From: Christensenella sp.
Lineage (GTDB): Bacteria; Bacillota; Clostridia; Christensenellales; CAG-917
Assembly (NCBI GenBank): GCA_022009775.1
Contig: CP091723.1
Span: 434,001-498,000, forward strand
Reading direction: 5' to 3'
Length of the DNA stretch: 64,000 bases
The notes below the pieces were generated by a model. The model was given only the letters and a program-made list of their open reading frames with translations. It was not told where the DNA came from and made no database searches. Positions 38,205 through 47,223 of this stretch are shown here, piece by piece (positions within the stretch are counted from its first letter, which is position 1; the number at the start of each line of letters is the position of its first letter). The translations under genes and the position numbers were made by a program.

Positions 38205-39239
38205 TTAAACACATTTGTTTGCAAATTCATCACACTTAGACGATTTGACAGTTCCTTTGTATTCGTTTAGCGCGATTATCTCTTTGCATTTTTCTACGCC
38301 GATATAATCTCTCATGACGATATTCACGACGTTGAAATATTCCTTGTCTTTGAGAGACTTTACGAATGAAGACGCATTTTTATTGTGCGTGCCTTCATAA
38401 AACTTCGGACCGATTATCGCAATCGGATCTGTAAGTTGCATTTGCATAACAAAGAATCCGCCGTCCGATTGTCTGAATTGCTCGACGTATTCGGGAATAG
38501 CCTTTTTGAGATACGTCTTTGACGCAAGACGATTGAGTGCGCCTTTATAGAAAGAATGAAGCGAGCTACCCGTTCTCGTTCCCGCATCGTTGTTTCTTGC
38601 AAACAGATAGTTGCGACCGTTTATATATTCGCACTCGCTCGTATTTTTGAAATAATTGCCCCAAAACACCATTGCTTTTCCGCGAGCCGCTCCGACCGTC
38701 AATTCTTTTGCAAATTGTAAATCGGATTTATCCGTGTCGTTGACAACGAGTTTTCCTTTCAGTTTTTCATTGAGCAACGAATCCACGCCTTCCATCGAGC
38801 CGTCATTCTTAAAATGTTGAAAGTCGAGAAGCAACATCTCGCCCGGATGATTTGTCAAAAACTCGGAAATCGCGTCGATTATAGGCAAAAAACTCATGCC
38901 TTTTATCGGGCCGTGAAATACAACGAGATTTCCGCCGTCGTTTTCAACTCTCAAATCGAAATATCTTGCTCCGCACGCAAGCATTTCGGCAACCGTTCTG
39001 TTCTGCGTTTCGGCAGCCCACATCATACCGACAGTACCCGCGTCGTGTGCTCCCGGTATAACCGTCTCGCACAAAAGTGCGTCGTCGGAGAGATATTCCA
39101 TCCACTCCGAAAGAAACGCAGTCTCTTCCGTGTTGTCGTATGCACGCGTCGTCGAGCCTGCCATTGCTCCGGCAACGATACCGATTGCAACCACTATGAC
39201 AATCGGAATAATAATAGCAAGTTTTGCTTTCTTTGACAT
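38205..39239 (-). CDS. Phosphatidylinositol-specific phospholipase C-like protein
   Basis: A 344-residue protein, ATG 39239 with GGAGCGG. An N-terminal TM anchor or signal (LAIIIPIVIVVAIGIVAGAMAG) is followed by a PI-PLC X-like barrel: IPGAHDAGTVGM (first catalytic His), ARYFDLRVE and VVFHGPIKG (second His). Secreted or membrane-anchored with the catalytic domain outside. It would cleave a phospho-headgroup or inositol-type lipid. Its own promoter (39269-39297) and the long flanking gaps suggest a single-gene unit. Confidence 0.88.
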   Translation of the reverse strand: MSKKAKLAIIIPIVIVVAIGIVAGAMAGSTTRAYDNTEETAFLSEWMEYLSDDALLCETVIPGAHDAGTVGMMWAAETQNRTVAEMLACGARYFDLRVENDGGNLVVFHGPIKGMSFLPIIDAISEFLTNHPGEMLLLDFQHFKNDGSMEGVDSLLNEKLKGKLVVNDTDKSDLQFAKELTVGAARGKAMVFWGNYFKNTSECEYINGRNYLFARNNDAGTRTGSSLHSFYKGALNRLASKTYLKKAIPEYVEQFRQSDGGFFVMQMQLTDPIAIIGPKFYEGTHNKNASSFVKSLKDKEYFNVVNIVMRDYIGVEKCKEIIALNEYKGTVKSSKCDEFANKCV

Positions 39240-39268
39240 AACCGCTCCATATAATCTTGTTATTACTT

Positions 39269-39297
39269 ATTTTAACAGTTATAACATTCAAAAGCAA
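39269..39297 (-). promoter_or_regulatory. Promoter of the PI-PLC-like gene
   Basis: TTGCTT (39292-39297), 17-base spacer, TAAAAT (39269-39274) on the minus strand. Confidence 0.65.
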
Positions 39298-39395
39298 TAG
39301 CAATCGTGCACCTGAAAGCAATTTGCGCCATATTCGCAATGATTTGCAATCGTTATTATTGCCAAACGGCAATGGAAAATCACTTCTTGCAAATC

Positions 39396-39575
39396 TTATT
39401 TGTTGCAGAAACAATTTCTCGTGTCGTCGTCCGAAGTCGAAGATAAATTGTTTGTCATCGACAATGCGGTGAGAATTGCGAGCATAACGAAGATTTCACG
39501 CTGACTCAAATCGCCGTCCTGCAAAAACACAAGCATTATTATCAGCATAAACAAAAACCAGTTGTCGTCAAACAT
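39396..39575 (-). CDS. Small single-pass membrane protein (59 aa)
   Basis: ATG 39575 follows a GGGGG ribosome site by six bases. The sequence has a hydrophobic N-terminal segment (FDDNWFLFMLIIMLVFLQDG), a second apolar stretch (EIFVMLAILTALSMT) and an Asp- and Cys-containing tail (STSDDDTRNCFCNK). Small proteins of this kind are common in Clostridia; no function is known. It lies alone, divergent from the ArsR gene. Confidence 0.6.
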   Translation of the reverse strand: MFDDNWFLFMLIIMLVFLQDGDLSQREIFVMLAILTALSMTNNLSSTSDDDTRNCFCNK

Positions 39576-39667
39576 AAAAAGCCCCCTTTGACTTTTTACC
39601 ACAATATGCGAGCAAATCTTTCAAAGTTACAAATTTTTCGCAGTCGAATACGACTTATTATATAGGC

Positions 39668-39997
39668 ATGGAACAAATAGATTTCGACACCGAACAAACA
39701 GTTTTAGATTATATTCCGCGCAATGCGACTTTGCACTCGCTTGCAGAATTTTTCTCGGCATGCTCTGACGCAACGAGAGCAAAAATCATATGTGCGCTTT
39801 GTATAAGCGAAATGTGCGTGAGCGACCTTGCAAGGATTTTGTCTCTCAATCAGACGACCTGTTCTCACCAACTGCGACTTCTCAAAGCGGCGGACATCGT
39901 CAAGCAAAGACGAGACGGAAAAATCATCTATTATTCGCTGAAAAACCGCAAGATAGAAAACGTGTTGCTCGCAGGCGTAGACTTTCTCGATCTGTAA
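39668..39997 (+). CDS. ArsR/SmtB-family winged-helix regulator
   Basis: A 109-residue winged helix protein: ATRAKIICALCISEMCVSDL, recognition helix region LSLNQTTCSHQLRLLKAA and wing VKQRRDGKIIYYSL. Cys residues in helix 3 (CALCISEMC) could bind a metal, but the classical ELCVCDL site is replaced, so a sensing role is inference. TATTAT ends six bases before ATG 39668 with no ribosome site, again suggesting a leaderless mRNA. No transporter or enzyme target is next to it. Confidence 0.85.
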   Translation: MEQIDFDTEQTVLDYIPRNATLHSLAEFFSACSDATRAKIICALCISEMCVSDLARILSLNQTTCSHQLRLLKAADIVKQRRDGKIIYYSLKNRKIENVLLAGVDFLDL

Positions 39998-40204
39998 AAC
40001 ACACGATCGTTTTCAAACGTCTAATACGTCTTGATCATCGCCGTTCATTCGTCAAAACAATACTTCAATTGTTTTTAAAATTTGACCAAATCACACGTTT
40101 ATCAATCGATTTTGATTTGATAAACAATCTTTTATGCAAATTTTGATTGATTTACAAAATAAAAATACAAGACTTTCCCCATACTGCCATGAGCAGACCT
40201 TCCT

Positions 40205-40243
40205 TAAAAAAGCGGCGACGCATATATTGCGCTGCCGCTTTTA
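40205..40243 (-). terminator. Terminator of the membrane protein gene
   Basis: AAGCGGCAGCGCAA and its near complement TTGCGTCGCCGCTT form a long hairpin followed by T residues on the minus strand. Confidence 0.7.
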
Positions 40244-40271
40244 TCTCGTTTTATTGCAACGGGAAATACTT

Positions 40272-41042
40272 TTACTCTCGTTCGCTCTTGCCGTTTTCGT
40301 CGTCTTGGTTTACGGTTTGGCTTTCATTGTTTTCAGTCGCGTTTTCGCTTTTCGTCATTCCGCTTTTCTCTCGTTTGCTTTCATAAAATTCGTTGCGCGA
40401 TTCGCTCGTTTTTGAAAACTCGTCAAACGGATTGTCCATTGTACGGTCAATCTCGTCGTCGTCATCGTTTACGATAACGACGTCTTTCGAATCTTTCTTT
40501 TCGATTTTACGAAGTGCTTTCCCGACAAGGACGGCAATGCGTTTGTATATAAATTGAAGAGCAAAGTCTATTGCGACAAGCAACACCGTGCCGATAATTG
40601 CAATCGCCCAGTACGGAAATTTGTCCGCTATCGACTCGTCAATCACAATGTTGTGACACACAAAATACAAAAGCGCGAGCGCACCGTTGATATAAATCAC
40701 TTTGATTATAAGCGCAAGCCACCATTTAATCTTGTTTCGATTGTCATACAAAATTCCCGTAAGCACAGCCATCGGTCCGAAATACACGACGTATCCCATA
40801 ACCGAAAATATATCGGACGCAACCAAAAACGACAACCCCGCCGACACGAGATACGCAAGCACCGACGAAAGATAGTATTTTTGCGACGTCGGAATCATAA
40901 GCGCAATGCCGGCAGCAATGAAAAATGCGACTGTACTGTATCTTATCACAACGCCTAGCCAAACGCAAAGCAAAGCCACAGCGGCAGAAATCCCCGCCAA
41001 CGCGACTTTGTATATTCTGACTTGTCTTGTAGATTTTTTCAT
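40272..41042 (-). CDS. Multi-pass membrane protein, ECF S-component-like
   Basis: A 256-residue protein with five apolar segments in the first 165 residues (VALAGISAAVALLCVWLG, VAFFIAAGIALMIP, LAYLVSAGLSFLVASD, GYVVYFGPMAVLTGIL, AIAIIGTVLLVAIDFAL) and a long acidic cytoplasmic tail (DDDDEIDRTMDNPFDEF... and Glu/Ser/Asn-rich end). The compact core has the look of S-component or DUF2232-type proteins, but no family is certain. Single gene between a terminator and the 41043-41491 gap. Confidence 0.65.
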   Translation of the reverse strand: MKKSTRQVRIYKVALAGISAAVALLCVWLGVVIRYSTVAFFIAAGIALMIPTSQKYYLSSVLAYLVSAGLSFLVASDIFSVMGYVVYFGPMAVLTGILYDNRNKIKWWLALIIKVIYINGALALLYFVCHNIVIDESIADKFPYWAIAIIGTVLLVAIDFALQFIYKRIAVLVGKALRKIEKKDSKDVVIVNDDDDEIDRTMDNPFDEFSKTSESRNEFYESKREKSGMTKSENATENNESQTVNQDDENGKSERE

Positions 41043-41371
41043 TGACCGCGCTTGTTTGATTGGTTTGAGATATAACTCAAAAATGCAACTTTTCCCTTTC
41101 CTCAGGTGTTTTCCCTATCACCGTTCCCCCTTACAAGGGAACCCACGGTGACCGCGTAGCGGGGGACAACACTCAGCACTCGCATAGATAGGTGTCTTTC
41201 TCTTATTATGCCACCACGCTTTTTGCGCCGGCTACGCAACAACACGGCGCAGTCGCTCGTACAAATCGTTAAGCTCGGCGTTCGATGCGGTCGCCGCCTT
41301 GCGGCTCCAATTCCGTCTTCGAAAAAGTGTTCAATTATAATTACCTATATCGCACTCTCTTCCTGTTTATG
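41043..41371. other. Non-coding gap with short inverted repeats
   Basis: No ORF is convincing here. There is a small palindrome CCCTTACAAGGG near 41125 and a GC-rich stretch rich in CGCC/GGCG near 41230-41310 that looks like decayed repeat sequence. The structured element at 41372-41493 follows. Confidence 0.4.
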
Positions 41372-41493
41372 AAAACTCGATGTTGCGATAAAGAGCGCGG
41401 AAGGCGCGATTTGAACAAAACCAAGCGTACCGAGCGTACGCGATTTTGGACAAATCGCGGCTGACAAAGCTATTTGCGCAACAGCGAGTTTTC
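41372..41493. repeat. Structured repeat element, copy A
   Basis: About 122 bases. The outer stem GAAAACTCG.TGTTGCG pairs with CGCAACA.CGAGTTTTC; the middle stem GCGATTTG pairs with CAAATCGC; the inner hairpin is GCGTAC/GTACGC. Copy B (49230-49357) has the same layout and shares the core TTGAAC..AAAACC, GATTTTGG and CTGAC..AGCTA but differs in the stems while keeping pairing. Coordinates may be off by a base. Confidence 0.75.
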
Positions 41494-42133
41494 AGCAGCA
41501 GCGGATGAGATCGCCGCCCATGCACTCACAACAACAATCCGCGCACCAAAGTGCCTGACACGCCGAGCAAATGCCGTCCGCAACGGCGCCGTCGCGCTGA
41601 GTATAGGTGCGGTCGGTTTGAGCCGAATCGGCGTTGTAAACGCCTTGCGCGCCTTCTTTGTCGTATGGACGAGAACCGTCGATTTTCTTTTTCAAGTTGT
41701 CAAGAGCACGTTGATATTTCTCGTTTTGCGGGTCCATTTGAAGAGCTATTTCAAGCTGTTTTTTGGTGTCGTTGAGCCAGTTTTTCTCATAGAACACGAC
41801 GGACTGATAATAGTGCCATTCTGCACCGCGATAGGACATATCGTCGAGAAGTTTTTGCGCGGTTTCTATGTCTTTTGAACGTATCGCTTGCTTGACTTGC
41901 TCGTAGGCGGACTCGCCTTCGCCCGTAACGGTTGCCGACTCGACAGCCATTTCCATTGCCTGCTGATATGCATCGTCGAGTTGATTGAGCATGCTTGCCG
42001 CCTGCGCGCCGCTTTCTCCTTCGTCGAAAACGTGAGCCTGATAATAGGCTCGTTTCTGTTTGTACGCTTCAAGGATTTCGCTTTGCGTAGCGTTTTTATC
42101 CACGCCGAGAATCACAAACGGGTTAGTTGGCAT
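41492..42133 (-). CDS. J-domain-like/TPR protein with Cys-rich tail
   Basis: A 213-residue protein. The N-terminus (NPFVILGVDKNATQSEILEAYKQKR) is a J-domain start, although the HPD triad is not visible (KRAYYQAHVFDEG), so Hsp70 stimulation is doubtful. A helical repeat follows (AIRSKDIETAQKLLDDMSYR, TKKQLEIALQMDPQNEKY, TPR-like). The tail CSACQALWCADCCCECMGGD ends in CC, giving nine or so cysteines for metal binding. It overlaps the end of the DUF5685 gene, its constant partner in Clostridia. The structured repeat follows its stop codon. Confidence 0.75.
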   Translation of the reverse strand: MPTNPFVILGVDKNATQSEILEAYKQKRAYYQAHVFDEGESGAQAASMLNQLDDAYQQAMEMAVESATVTGEGESAYEQVKQAIRSKDIETAQKLLDDMSYRGAEWHYYQSVVFYEKNWLNDTKKQLEIALQMDPQNEKYQRALDNLKKKIDGSRPYDKEGAQGVYNADSAQTDRTYTQRDGAVADGICSACQALWCADCCCECMGGDLIRCC

Positions 42134-42972
42134 TTTTCTTCTCCTTTGAGCAAACGCTCCATCTGCATTTTTATGCCGAGATAGACGGTGTTGCTGAGCA
42201 CGCCTTCGTACTTGACGATGTTCATGGCGTTGTAACTGCCCACCATCTTGTTATACGTCGATTTCAACAAAAACGACAGTTCATCTGCGTTTTTGACAAG
42301 ATAATCTTGCTTATTTGTACATTCGCCGTAATTTAGCAACAGCGGATTGTACCTGTTTTTCTTCTGATCTTTTTCAACGTCGTCCACCGCGTCGAGCAAA
42401 TATACGAGCCGTCCGAGATTGTATGTGAACGTGTCGATGACGTCGTCGGTCTTTATGAGAGAGCGAGTTATATCTCTCATAAGAGTGGCGAAAGTGTCTG
42501 CAACTCTGTCTATGCTGTCGCACTTTTGTTTTTCAAGCGCATTGAGCGATGAAAAACTTTTCTTCATCATCTCGTCGATTTCAGGCAAGCGTTTTGCCGC
42601 TTTTCTCTTGCGAAGAGCAAGTCTCCACTTGATGAGTATACGCGATTTTTTGCCGTCGGCAACGTCGTCTTCGGCGTTGTAGTATACGAGCATAACGGCA
42701 ATATCCGCCATCTTTTTTGACAAATCGTCGGTTGAAACGACGACTTTTTTCTTGCCGTTGTACACGCACAACTTTCGCTCGAATTTCACGTCGAGATTTG
42801 CAAGCGAATGGATAAGCACGTTGTAAAACGTCACGTCGTAGTTGGTGCAAAGTCTAGTGATTTGCGACCCCGTCTCGCCGAGCGTTTTGCACAGTCCGCA
42901 ATAAAACGCCTGAAACACGTTGAAATCCTTTATATACATATTCTGTTTGTCGGGTATCACGTATCCAAACAT
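42112..42972 (-). CDS. DUF5685 family protein
   Basis: A 286-residue protein starting MFGYVIPDKQNMYIKDF with the family mark AFYCGLCKTLGETGSQITRL. The remainder is mostly helical (KKMADIAVMLVYYNAED, RVADTFATLMRDITRS, YLLDAVDDVEKDQKKNRYNP). The helical Asp-rich pattern DAVDDVEKD recalls prenyl-chain enzymes, but catalysis is not shown. It is followed, with overlap, by the J-domain/Cys-rich protein and lies 53 bases after trpS. Function unknown. Confidence 0.8.
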   Translation of the reverse strand: MFGYVIPDKQNMYIKDFNVFQAFYCGLCKTLGETGSQITRLCTNYDVTFYNVLIHSLANLDVKFERKLCVYNGKKKVVVSTDDLSKKMADIAVMLVYYNAEDDVADGKKSRILIKWRLALRKRKAAKRLPEIDEMMKKSFSSLNALEKQKCDSIDRVADTFATLMRDITRSLIKTDDVIDTFTYNLGRLVYLLDAVDDVEKDQKKNRYNPLLLNYGECTNKQDYLVKNADELSFLLKSTYNKMVGSYNAMNIVKYEGVLSNTVYLGIKMQMERLLKGEEKCQLTRL

Positions 42973-43024
42973 TCTTTGCTCCTATTTTACATATTAAAGT
43001 ATGTCAATTAAACGCACATTAAAA

Positions 43025-44026
43025 TCAGACTTGCACGAATCCGACTTTTCTGTACACTTTCGCAAGCGTCTTGTTTGCGATGCGCATTGCCTGTTGCGCG
43101 CCGTTTCTCATCACGTCTTCGAGATAGTCCTTATGAGACATGAGATACGCGTGTTTTTCTTGAATGGGACGGAGATATTCCACCACCGCTTCACCGACCT
43201 TGGTCTTGAAATCGGCGTATGATGCCCCTGCAAACTCTTTTTCTACGCTTTCGACAGGCGTATCGGTGATGACCGAATATATCGTGATAAGGTTGCTTAT
43301 TCCCGGCTTGTCTTCGGCGAATACGATGCTGTCTCCGCAGTCCGTCACCGCACGCTTAAACTTGCGCATAATATCGTCGGGCTTGTCGAGAAGGTGGATA
43401 ACCCCGTTGGTGTTGTCGTCCGTCTTCCCCATCTTCGTGGTCGGGTCGAGAAGATTGAAAATCTTTGCGCCTTGTTTGGGGAAAATTCCGTCGGGCACGA
43501 CGAACGTCGGCGAATATTTGGAATTGAAACGGCAAGCAATGTCGCGAGCAAGTTCCAAATGTTGTTTTTGGTCTTTCCCGATAGGCACGAGATCCGCCTG
43601 ATAAAGCAAAATATCCGCCGCCATAAGCGTAGGATACGTGAAAAGTCCAAGATTGACGTTTTCGGGGGCTTTTTGGCTCTTTTCTTTGAATTGAGTCATG
43701 CGGCTCGCTTCACCGAATTGCGTATTGCAATCGAGCACCCATGCAAGTTCGGCGTGTTGCGGCACTTGCGATTGCACAAAAAGAATGCTCTTTTCGGGGT
43801 CGAGCCCGATTGCAAGGAAGAGTGCCATAAAATCGTAAGTGCGACGGCGAAGGTCCGCCGGCACGTTGTCCACGGTTATTGCATGCATATCCGCTATGGT
43901 GTAGATGCAATTGTAATCGTCTTGCAGCTTGACCATATTTTTGAGAGCGCCGATATAGTTGCCGAGTTGCAAATCGCCCGTCGGCTTCAGTGCGCTGTAT
44001 ACCACTTTTTGTTTTTCGTTTTCCAT
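43025..44026 (-). CDS. trpS: Tryptophanyl-tRNA synthetase
   Basis: A 333-residue class I synthetase, usual bacterial length. GDLQLGNYIGALKNMV holds the HIGH-equivalent (LGNY), the KMSKS loop is KMGKTDDN, and ADMHAITVDN, DCNTQFGEASRMTQFKEKS, PTLMAADILLYQADLVPIGKDQKQHLEL are typical. It charges tRNA-Trp. ATG 44026 lies 42 bases after the thrC stop in the same operon. No T-box leader is present. Confidence 0.97.
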   Translation of the reverse strand: MENEKQKVVYSALKPTGDLQLGNYIGALKNMVKLQDDYNCIYTIADMHAITVDNVPADLRRRTYDFMALFLAIGLDPEKSILFVQSQVPQHAELAWVLDCNTQFGEASRMTQFKEKSQKAPENVNLGLFTYPTLMAADILLYQADLVPIGKDQKQHLELARDIACRFNSKYSPTFVVPDGIFPKQGAKIFNLLDPTTKMGKTDDNTNGVIHLLDKPDDIMRKFKRAVTDCGDSIVFAEDKPGISNLITIYSVITDTPVESVEKEFAGASYADFKTKVGEAVVEYLRPIQEKHAYLMSHKDYLEDVMRNGAQQAMRIANKTLAKVYRKVGFVQV

Positions 44027-44067
44027 AAATATACCTTCAGTATGCTATGAGTACGTTTTGTATGCTT

Positions 44068-45553
44068 TTATTCTCTGCTCATTTCGTCCGCAACTTCGAG
44101 AACGACTTTTTTCGTCTCCGAGCGGTCGATAACTCTCGTGTGAATTTCCTTTGCTCCCTGCAACTCGTATATACTTTCGGGGCATTCGAGCGCGGTGAGA
44201 CTGAAAAGTTTCATAATTGCCTTATACGGATCTTTTTCTCTTCCGCCGATTGCACAAAGAACGTCAACGGGAAATTTGTACGGGTTTGCCGTGGACACGA
44301 TAATCGCCGTCGTTTCGTCGTCGGTCTCGCAAGAATAGTCGTTGTATACGCTTGCGGCAACGGCGGTGTGCGTGTCCATAATGTAGTCGTCAAGGTCGAA
44401 GAATGTAGCTATTGCGTTTTTCGTATCTTCTTCGTCCGCCCAACCCGCTTCGAACTTTGATATATCCACTTCGTTGAGATTTATCTCGAATTTTCCTTTG
44501 TTCTTCAAGTCGGAATACAACTTGCGCACTTTTTCGTCGTCTCTGTCAAACAACTCGTATATCAATCTTTCAAGATTGCTCGATACGAGAATGTCCATAG
44601 ACGGCGACATCGTTTTGTAAAAATCGCGCTTTGCGTTGTACACTCCCGTATTGAAAAAATCAGTGAGAACGTTGTTTGCGTTTGACGCGATTATGAACTT
44701 TTTCACGGGAAGCCCCATGCGATAAGCGTAATAGCCCGCAAGCACGTCCCCGAAATTGCCTGTCGGCACGACGAATTCCACTTCGTCTCCAAGCGATATT
44801 TCTTCCGCATCCACAAGGTCGCAGTATGCAGAAACGTAATATGCGATTTGCGGCGCAAGTCTTCCCCAGTTTATGGAGTTTGCGCTTGACATCTCGATGC
44901 CTTTGCATTTCAGCGTATTTATGACGTCTTCGTCCGTGAAAATACGCTTGACGGCGGTTTGCGCGTCATCAAAATTGCCTTTTATCCCGAAAACGTGCAA
45001 ATTTTTGCCCTTTTGCGTGACCATTTGCATGCGTTGCATTTCACTCACGCCTTCGCTTGGATAAAACACAACGACTTGAGTTCCGTCAACGTCTTTGAAA
45101 CCTTCAAGAGCCGCTTTTCCCGTGTCTCCGCTCGTTGCGGTGAGAATCAACGTTTTGTCGGTTATGCCGAGTTTTTGCTTGCTTGCAAGCAAAAGATAAG
45201 GCAACAGCGTAAGTGCCATATCCTTGAACGCACAAGTCGGACCGTGCCAGAGTTCGAGCATAAAAAGCCCGTCTTCCACTTTCACGACGGGACAAACGTC
45301 TCCGTCAAAGCGCGAATATGCCTTTGATGCGTACACCAAAAGCTCGTCAAAAGAAAACTCGTCCATATATAAGGACAAGATTTTTGCGACGCGAGCGGGA
45401 TAGTCGAGCGCGATAAGGTCTTCGAAGTCTTTTTTCGCTTAAAATCGGAAACGACGACGGAACGAAAAGTCCGCCGTCATCCGAAATACCTTTTACAATC
45501 GCTTGGCTCGCAGAAATCTCAACTTTGGAATTTCTGGTGCTGGTGTATTTCAT
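44068..45553 (-). CDS. thrC: Threonine synthase (frameshifted)
   Basis: About 495 residues. The N-terminus MKYTSTRNSKVEISASQAIV and the body (HGPTCAFKDMALTLLPYLL with the PLP Lys, TATSGDTGKAALEGF, VPTGNFGDVLAGYYA) are in two frames; one extra A in the run 45430-45435 joins them (restored LSEKDFEDLIALDYPARVAKILSLYMDEFSF). It converts phosphohomoserine to threonine with PLP. ATG 45553 follows AAGGA by six bases. It comes ten bases after the small P-loop ATPase gene. Confidence 0.95.
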
Positions 45554-45562
45554 AACCAATCC

Positions 45563-45976
45563 TTACTTGCGAAGAAACTCCGGGAAATTCTCTTCGTTTT
45601 CGCTAACGGTGATCACGAATTGCGTATTCGTGTTCTTTGCCACTTCACGAATGTCGTTGAAGAAATCTTCCATTTCAAAAACGGTCTTGCCGAGCATTCT
45701 GTGTGCGCCGTCGATGTAGAGAGTTTCTATATCGTGGTTGCCTGCGAGCAGACCTTTGATGAAACCGATGAGTGCTTCTTCACTGATAGGTGCGTCGCCC
45801 TTCTTGAGTTGTTTGGCGTTGACCACGCGAACTTGATAACGAAGAGAATACATATATCTGTCCGTATCCGTCACAAAGACGATATCGCCCTTTGCGGTTT
45901 CGACGTTGTCGTTTGCCATATCGATGATAATTTTGGTTTTGCCTGTACCTTTTGCGCCTGTGATGAATTTAATCAT
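45563..45976 (-). CDS. Small conserved P-loop ATPase
   Basis: A 137-residue protein with Walker A FITGAKGTGKTK (residues 4-15) and Walker B TLYIDGAHRML; only one compact P-loop domain with a beta-alpha fold, QFVITVSENEENFP as the last strand. It belongs to a Clostridia family often annotated loosely as PilT-like, with no experimental function known to me. ATG 45976 follows GGAGG by six bases. It is first in the operon with thrC and trpS. Confidence 0.75.
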   Translation of the reverse strand: MIKFITGAKGTGKTKIIIDMANDNVETAKGDIVFVTDTDRYMYSLRYQVRVVNAKQLKKGDAPISEEALIGFIKGLLAGNHDIETLYIDGAHRMLGKTVFEMEDFFNDIREVAKNTNTQFVITVSENEENFPEFLRK

Positions 45977-45995
45977 GTAGCACCTCCGTACTTAT

Positions 45996-46024
45996 ATTAT
46001 ATATAATATATCCGTCAATTTCAA
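45996..46024 (-). promoter_or_regulatory. Promoter of the P-loop/thrC/trpS operon
   Basis: TTGAAA (46019-46024), 17-base spacer, TATAAT (45996-46001) on the minus strand. Confidence 0.75.
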
Positions 46025-46134
46025 CCCGCAATTTTCAAAAATCGACACTTTTTCAAAAGTGGTGTTTTTTTGCGTTTTTACGGTTTAAAATTACAAATTT
46101 TTCTGCTTTTATCATACGAGAGTATGATATTTCC

Positions 46135-47223
46135 TTATTCTTCCACGTTTTCGAGCATCTTGTTCTGAAGAGCAATCTGCAATGCGGAAATCATCTCGTC
46201 CATATCTCCCAACAAAAACTTGTCGAGGTTGTAAAGCGTGAGTCCGATTCTATGGTCCGTCACACGTCCTTGCGGGAAATTGTAGGTGCGAATACGCTCG
46301 CTTCTATCCCCCGTTCCGACCTGTGCGCGGCGATTTTCCGCGTATTCCTTCTGCGCCTGCGACTGATAAAAATCGTACACTCGGGATTTAAGCACTTTTA
46401 GAGCCTTTTCTCTGTTTTTAATCTGACTTCTTTCGTCTTGGCACTCCACCACAATGCCCGTCGGAATATGCGTCATGCGTATTGCGCTTTCCGTCTTGTT
46501 GACGTGCTGACCGCCTGCGCCGCCACTTCTGTAGGTATCCACTTTGATGTCGTTTTCGTTGAGATTCACTTCAACGTCCTGCGCTTCGGGAAGCACCGCA
46601 ACGGTGACCGTCGACGTATGCACTCTGCCTTGCGATTCGGTTTCGGGAACGCGTTGCACTCTGTGCACGCCGCTTTCGAATTTAAGTTTTCCCCATGCGC
46701 CTTTACCCGCTATCATGAAAACGAGTTCCTTTGCACCGCCGAGTTCGGTGAAATTCATATTGACTTCTTCCACTTTCCAGCGATTGTTTTCGGCATAATG
46801 ACGATACATCTTCATGAGTTCAGTGCCGAAAAGTGCCGCTTCGTCTCCGCCCGCGCCCGCGCGTATTTCCATAATAACGTTGTTGTCTTCGTTCGGGTCT
46901 TTCGGAAGAAGTGCGATTTTCAAATCCGCGCCGTCCTTTTCCATATCTTCGCGCAAATCGTCAAGTTCTTGCTTTTCGAGTGCTTTCATGTCCTGATCGC
47001 TCTCGATGGCAATCATCTCTTCGAGATCGTCAAAGTCGCTCTTATGTTTCAAATACCTGTCGAATATCTCCACGATAGGTTCGAGATCGCTGTGTTCTTT
47101 TGAAAGTGCGCGGAATTTCTCCTGATCGGAAATGATTTCGCTCTTTGACAAAAGTTCGCCCACTTCGACGTAGCGCGCTTTTATTTTATCGAGTTTCGCA
47201 AGCATACCGTCGGATATTTTCAT
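46135..47223 (-). CDS. prfA: Peptide chain release factor 1
   Basis: A 362-residue class I release factor. The catalytic GGQ motif is in [18 protein letters not shown], and the anticodon-mimic region ([19 protein letters not shown]..., [18 protein letters not shown]) has the RF1 layout. ATG 47223 overlaps the stop of yqhQ-prmC (ATGA), tying it to the methyltransferase that modifies its GGQ glutamine. It reads UAA/UAG stop codons. A short hairpin follows at about 46115-46132. Confidence 0.97.
   Translation of the reverse strand: MKISDGMLAKLDKIKARYVEVGELLSKSEIISDQEKFRALSKEHSDLEPIVEIFDRYLKHKSDFDDLEEMIAIESDQDMKALEKQELDDLREDMEKDGADLKIALLPKDPNEDNNVIMEIRAGAGGDEAALFGTELMKMYRHYAENNRWKVEEVNMNFTELGGAKELVFMIAGKGAWGKLKFESGVHRVQRVPETESQGRVHTSTVTVAVLPEAQDVEVNLNENDIKVDTYRSGGAGGQHVNKTESAIRMTHIPTGIVVECQDERSQIKNREKALKVLKSRVYDFYQSQAQKEYAENRRAQVGTGDRSERIRTYNFPQGRVTDHRIGLTLYNLDKFLLGDMDEMISALQIALQNKMLENVEE

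Noticed and set aside
43900..45600. T-box leader for trpS or thrC
   Set aside because: No specifier stem, T-box sequence or terminator was seen upstream of either gene; intergenic spaces are under 45 bases.
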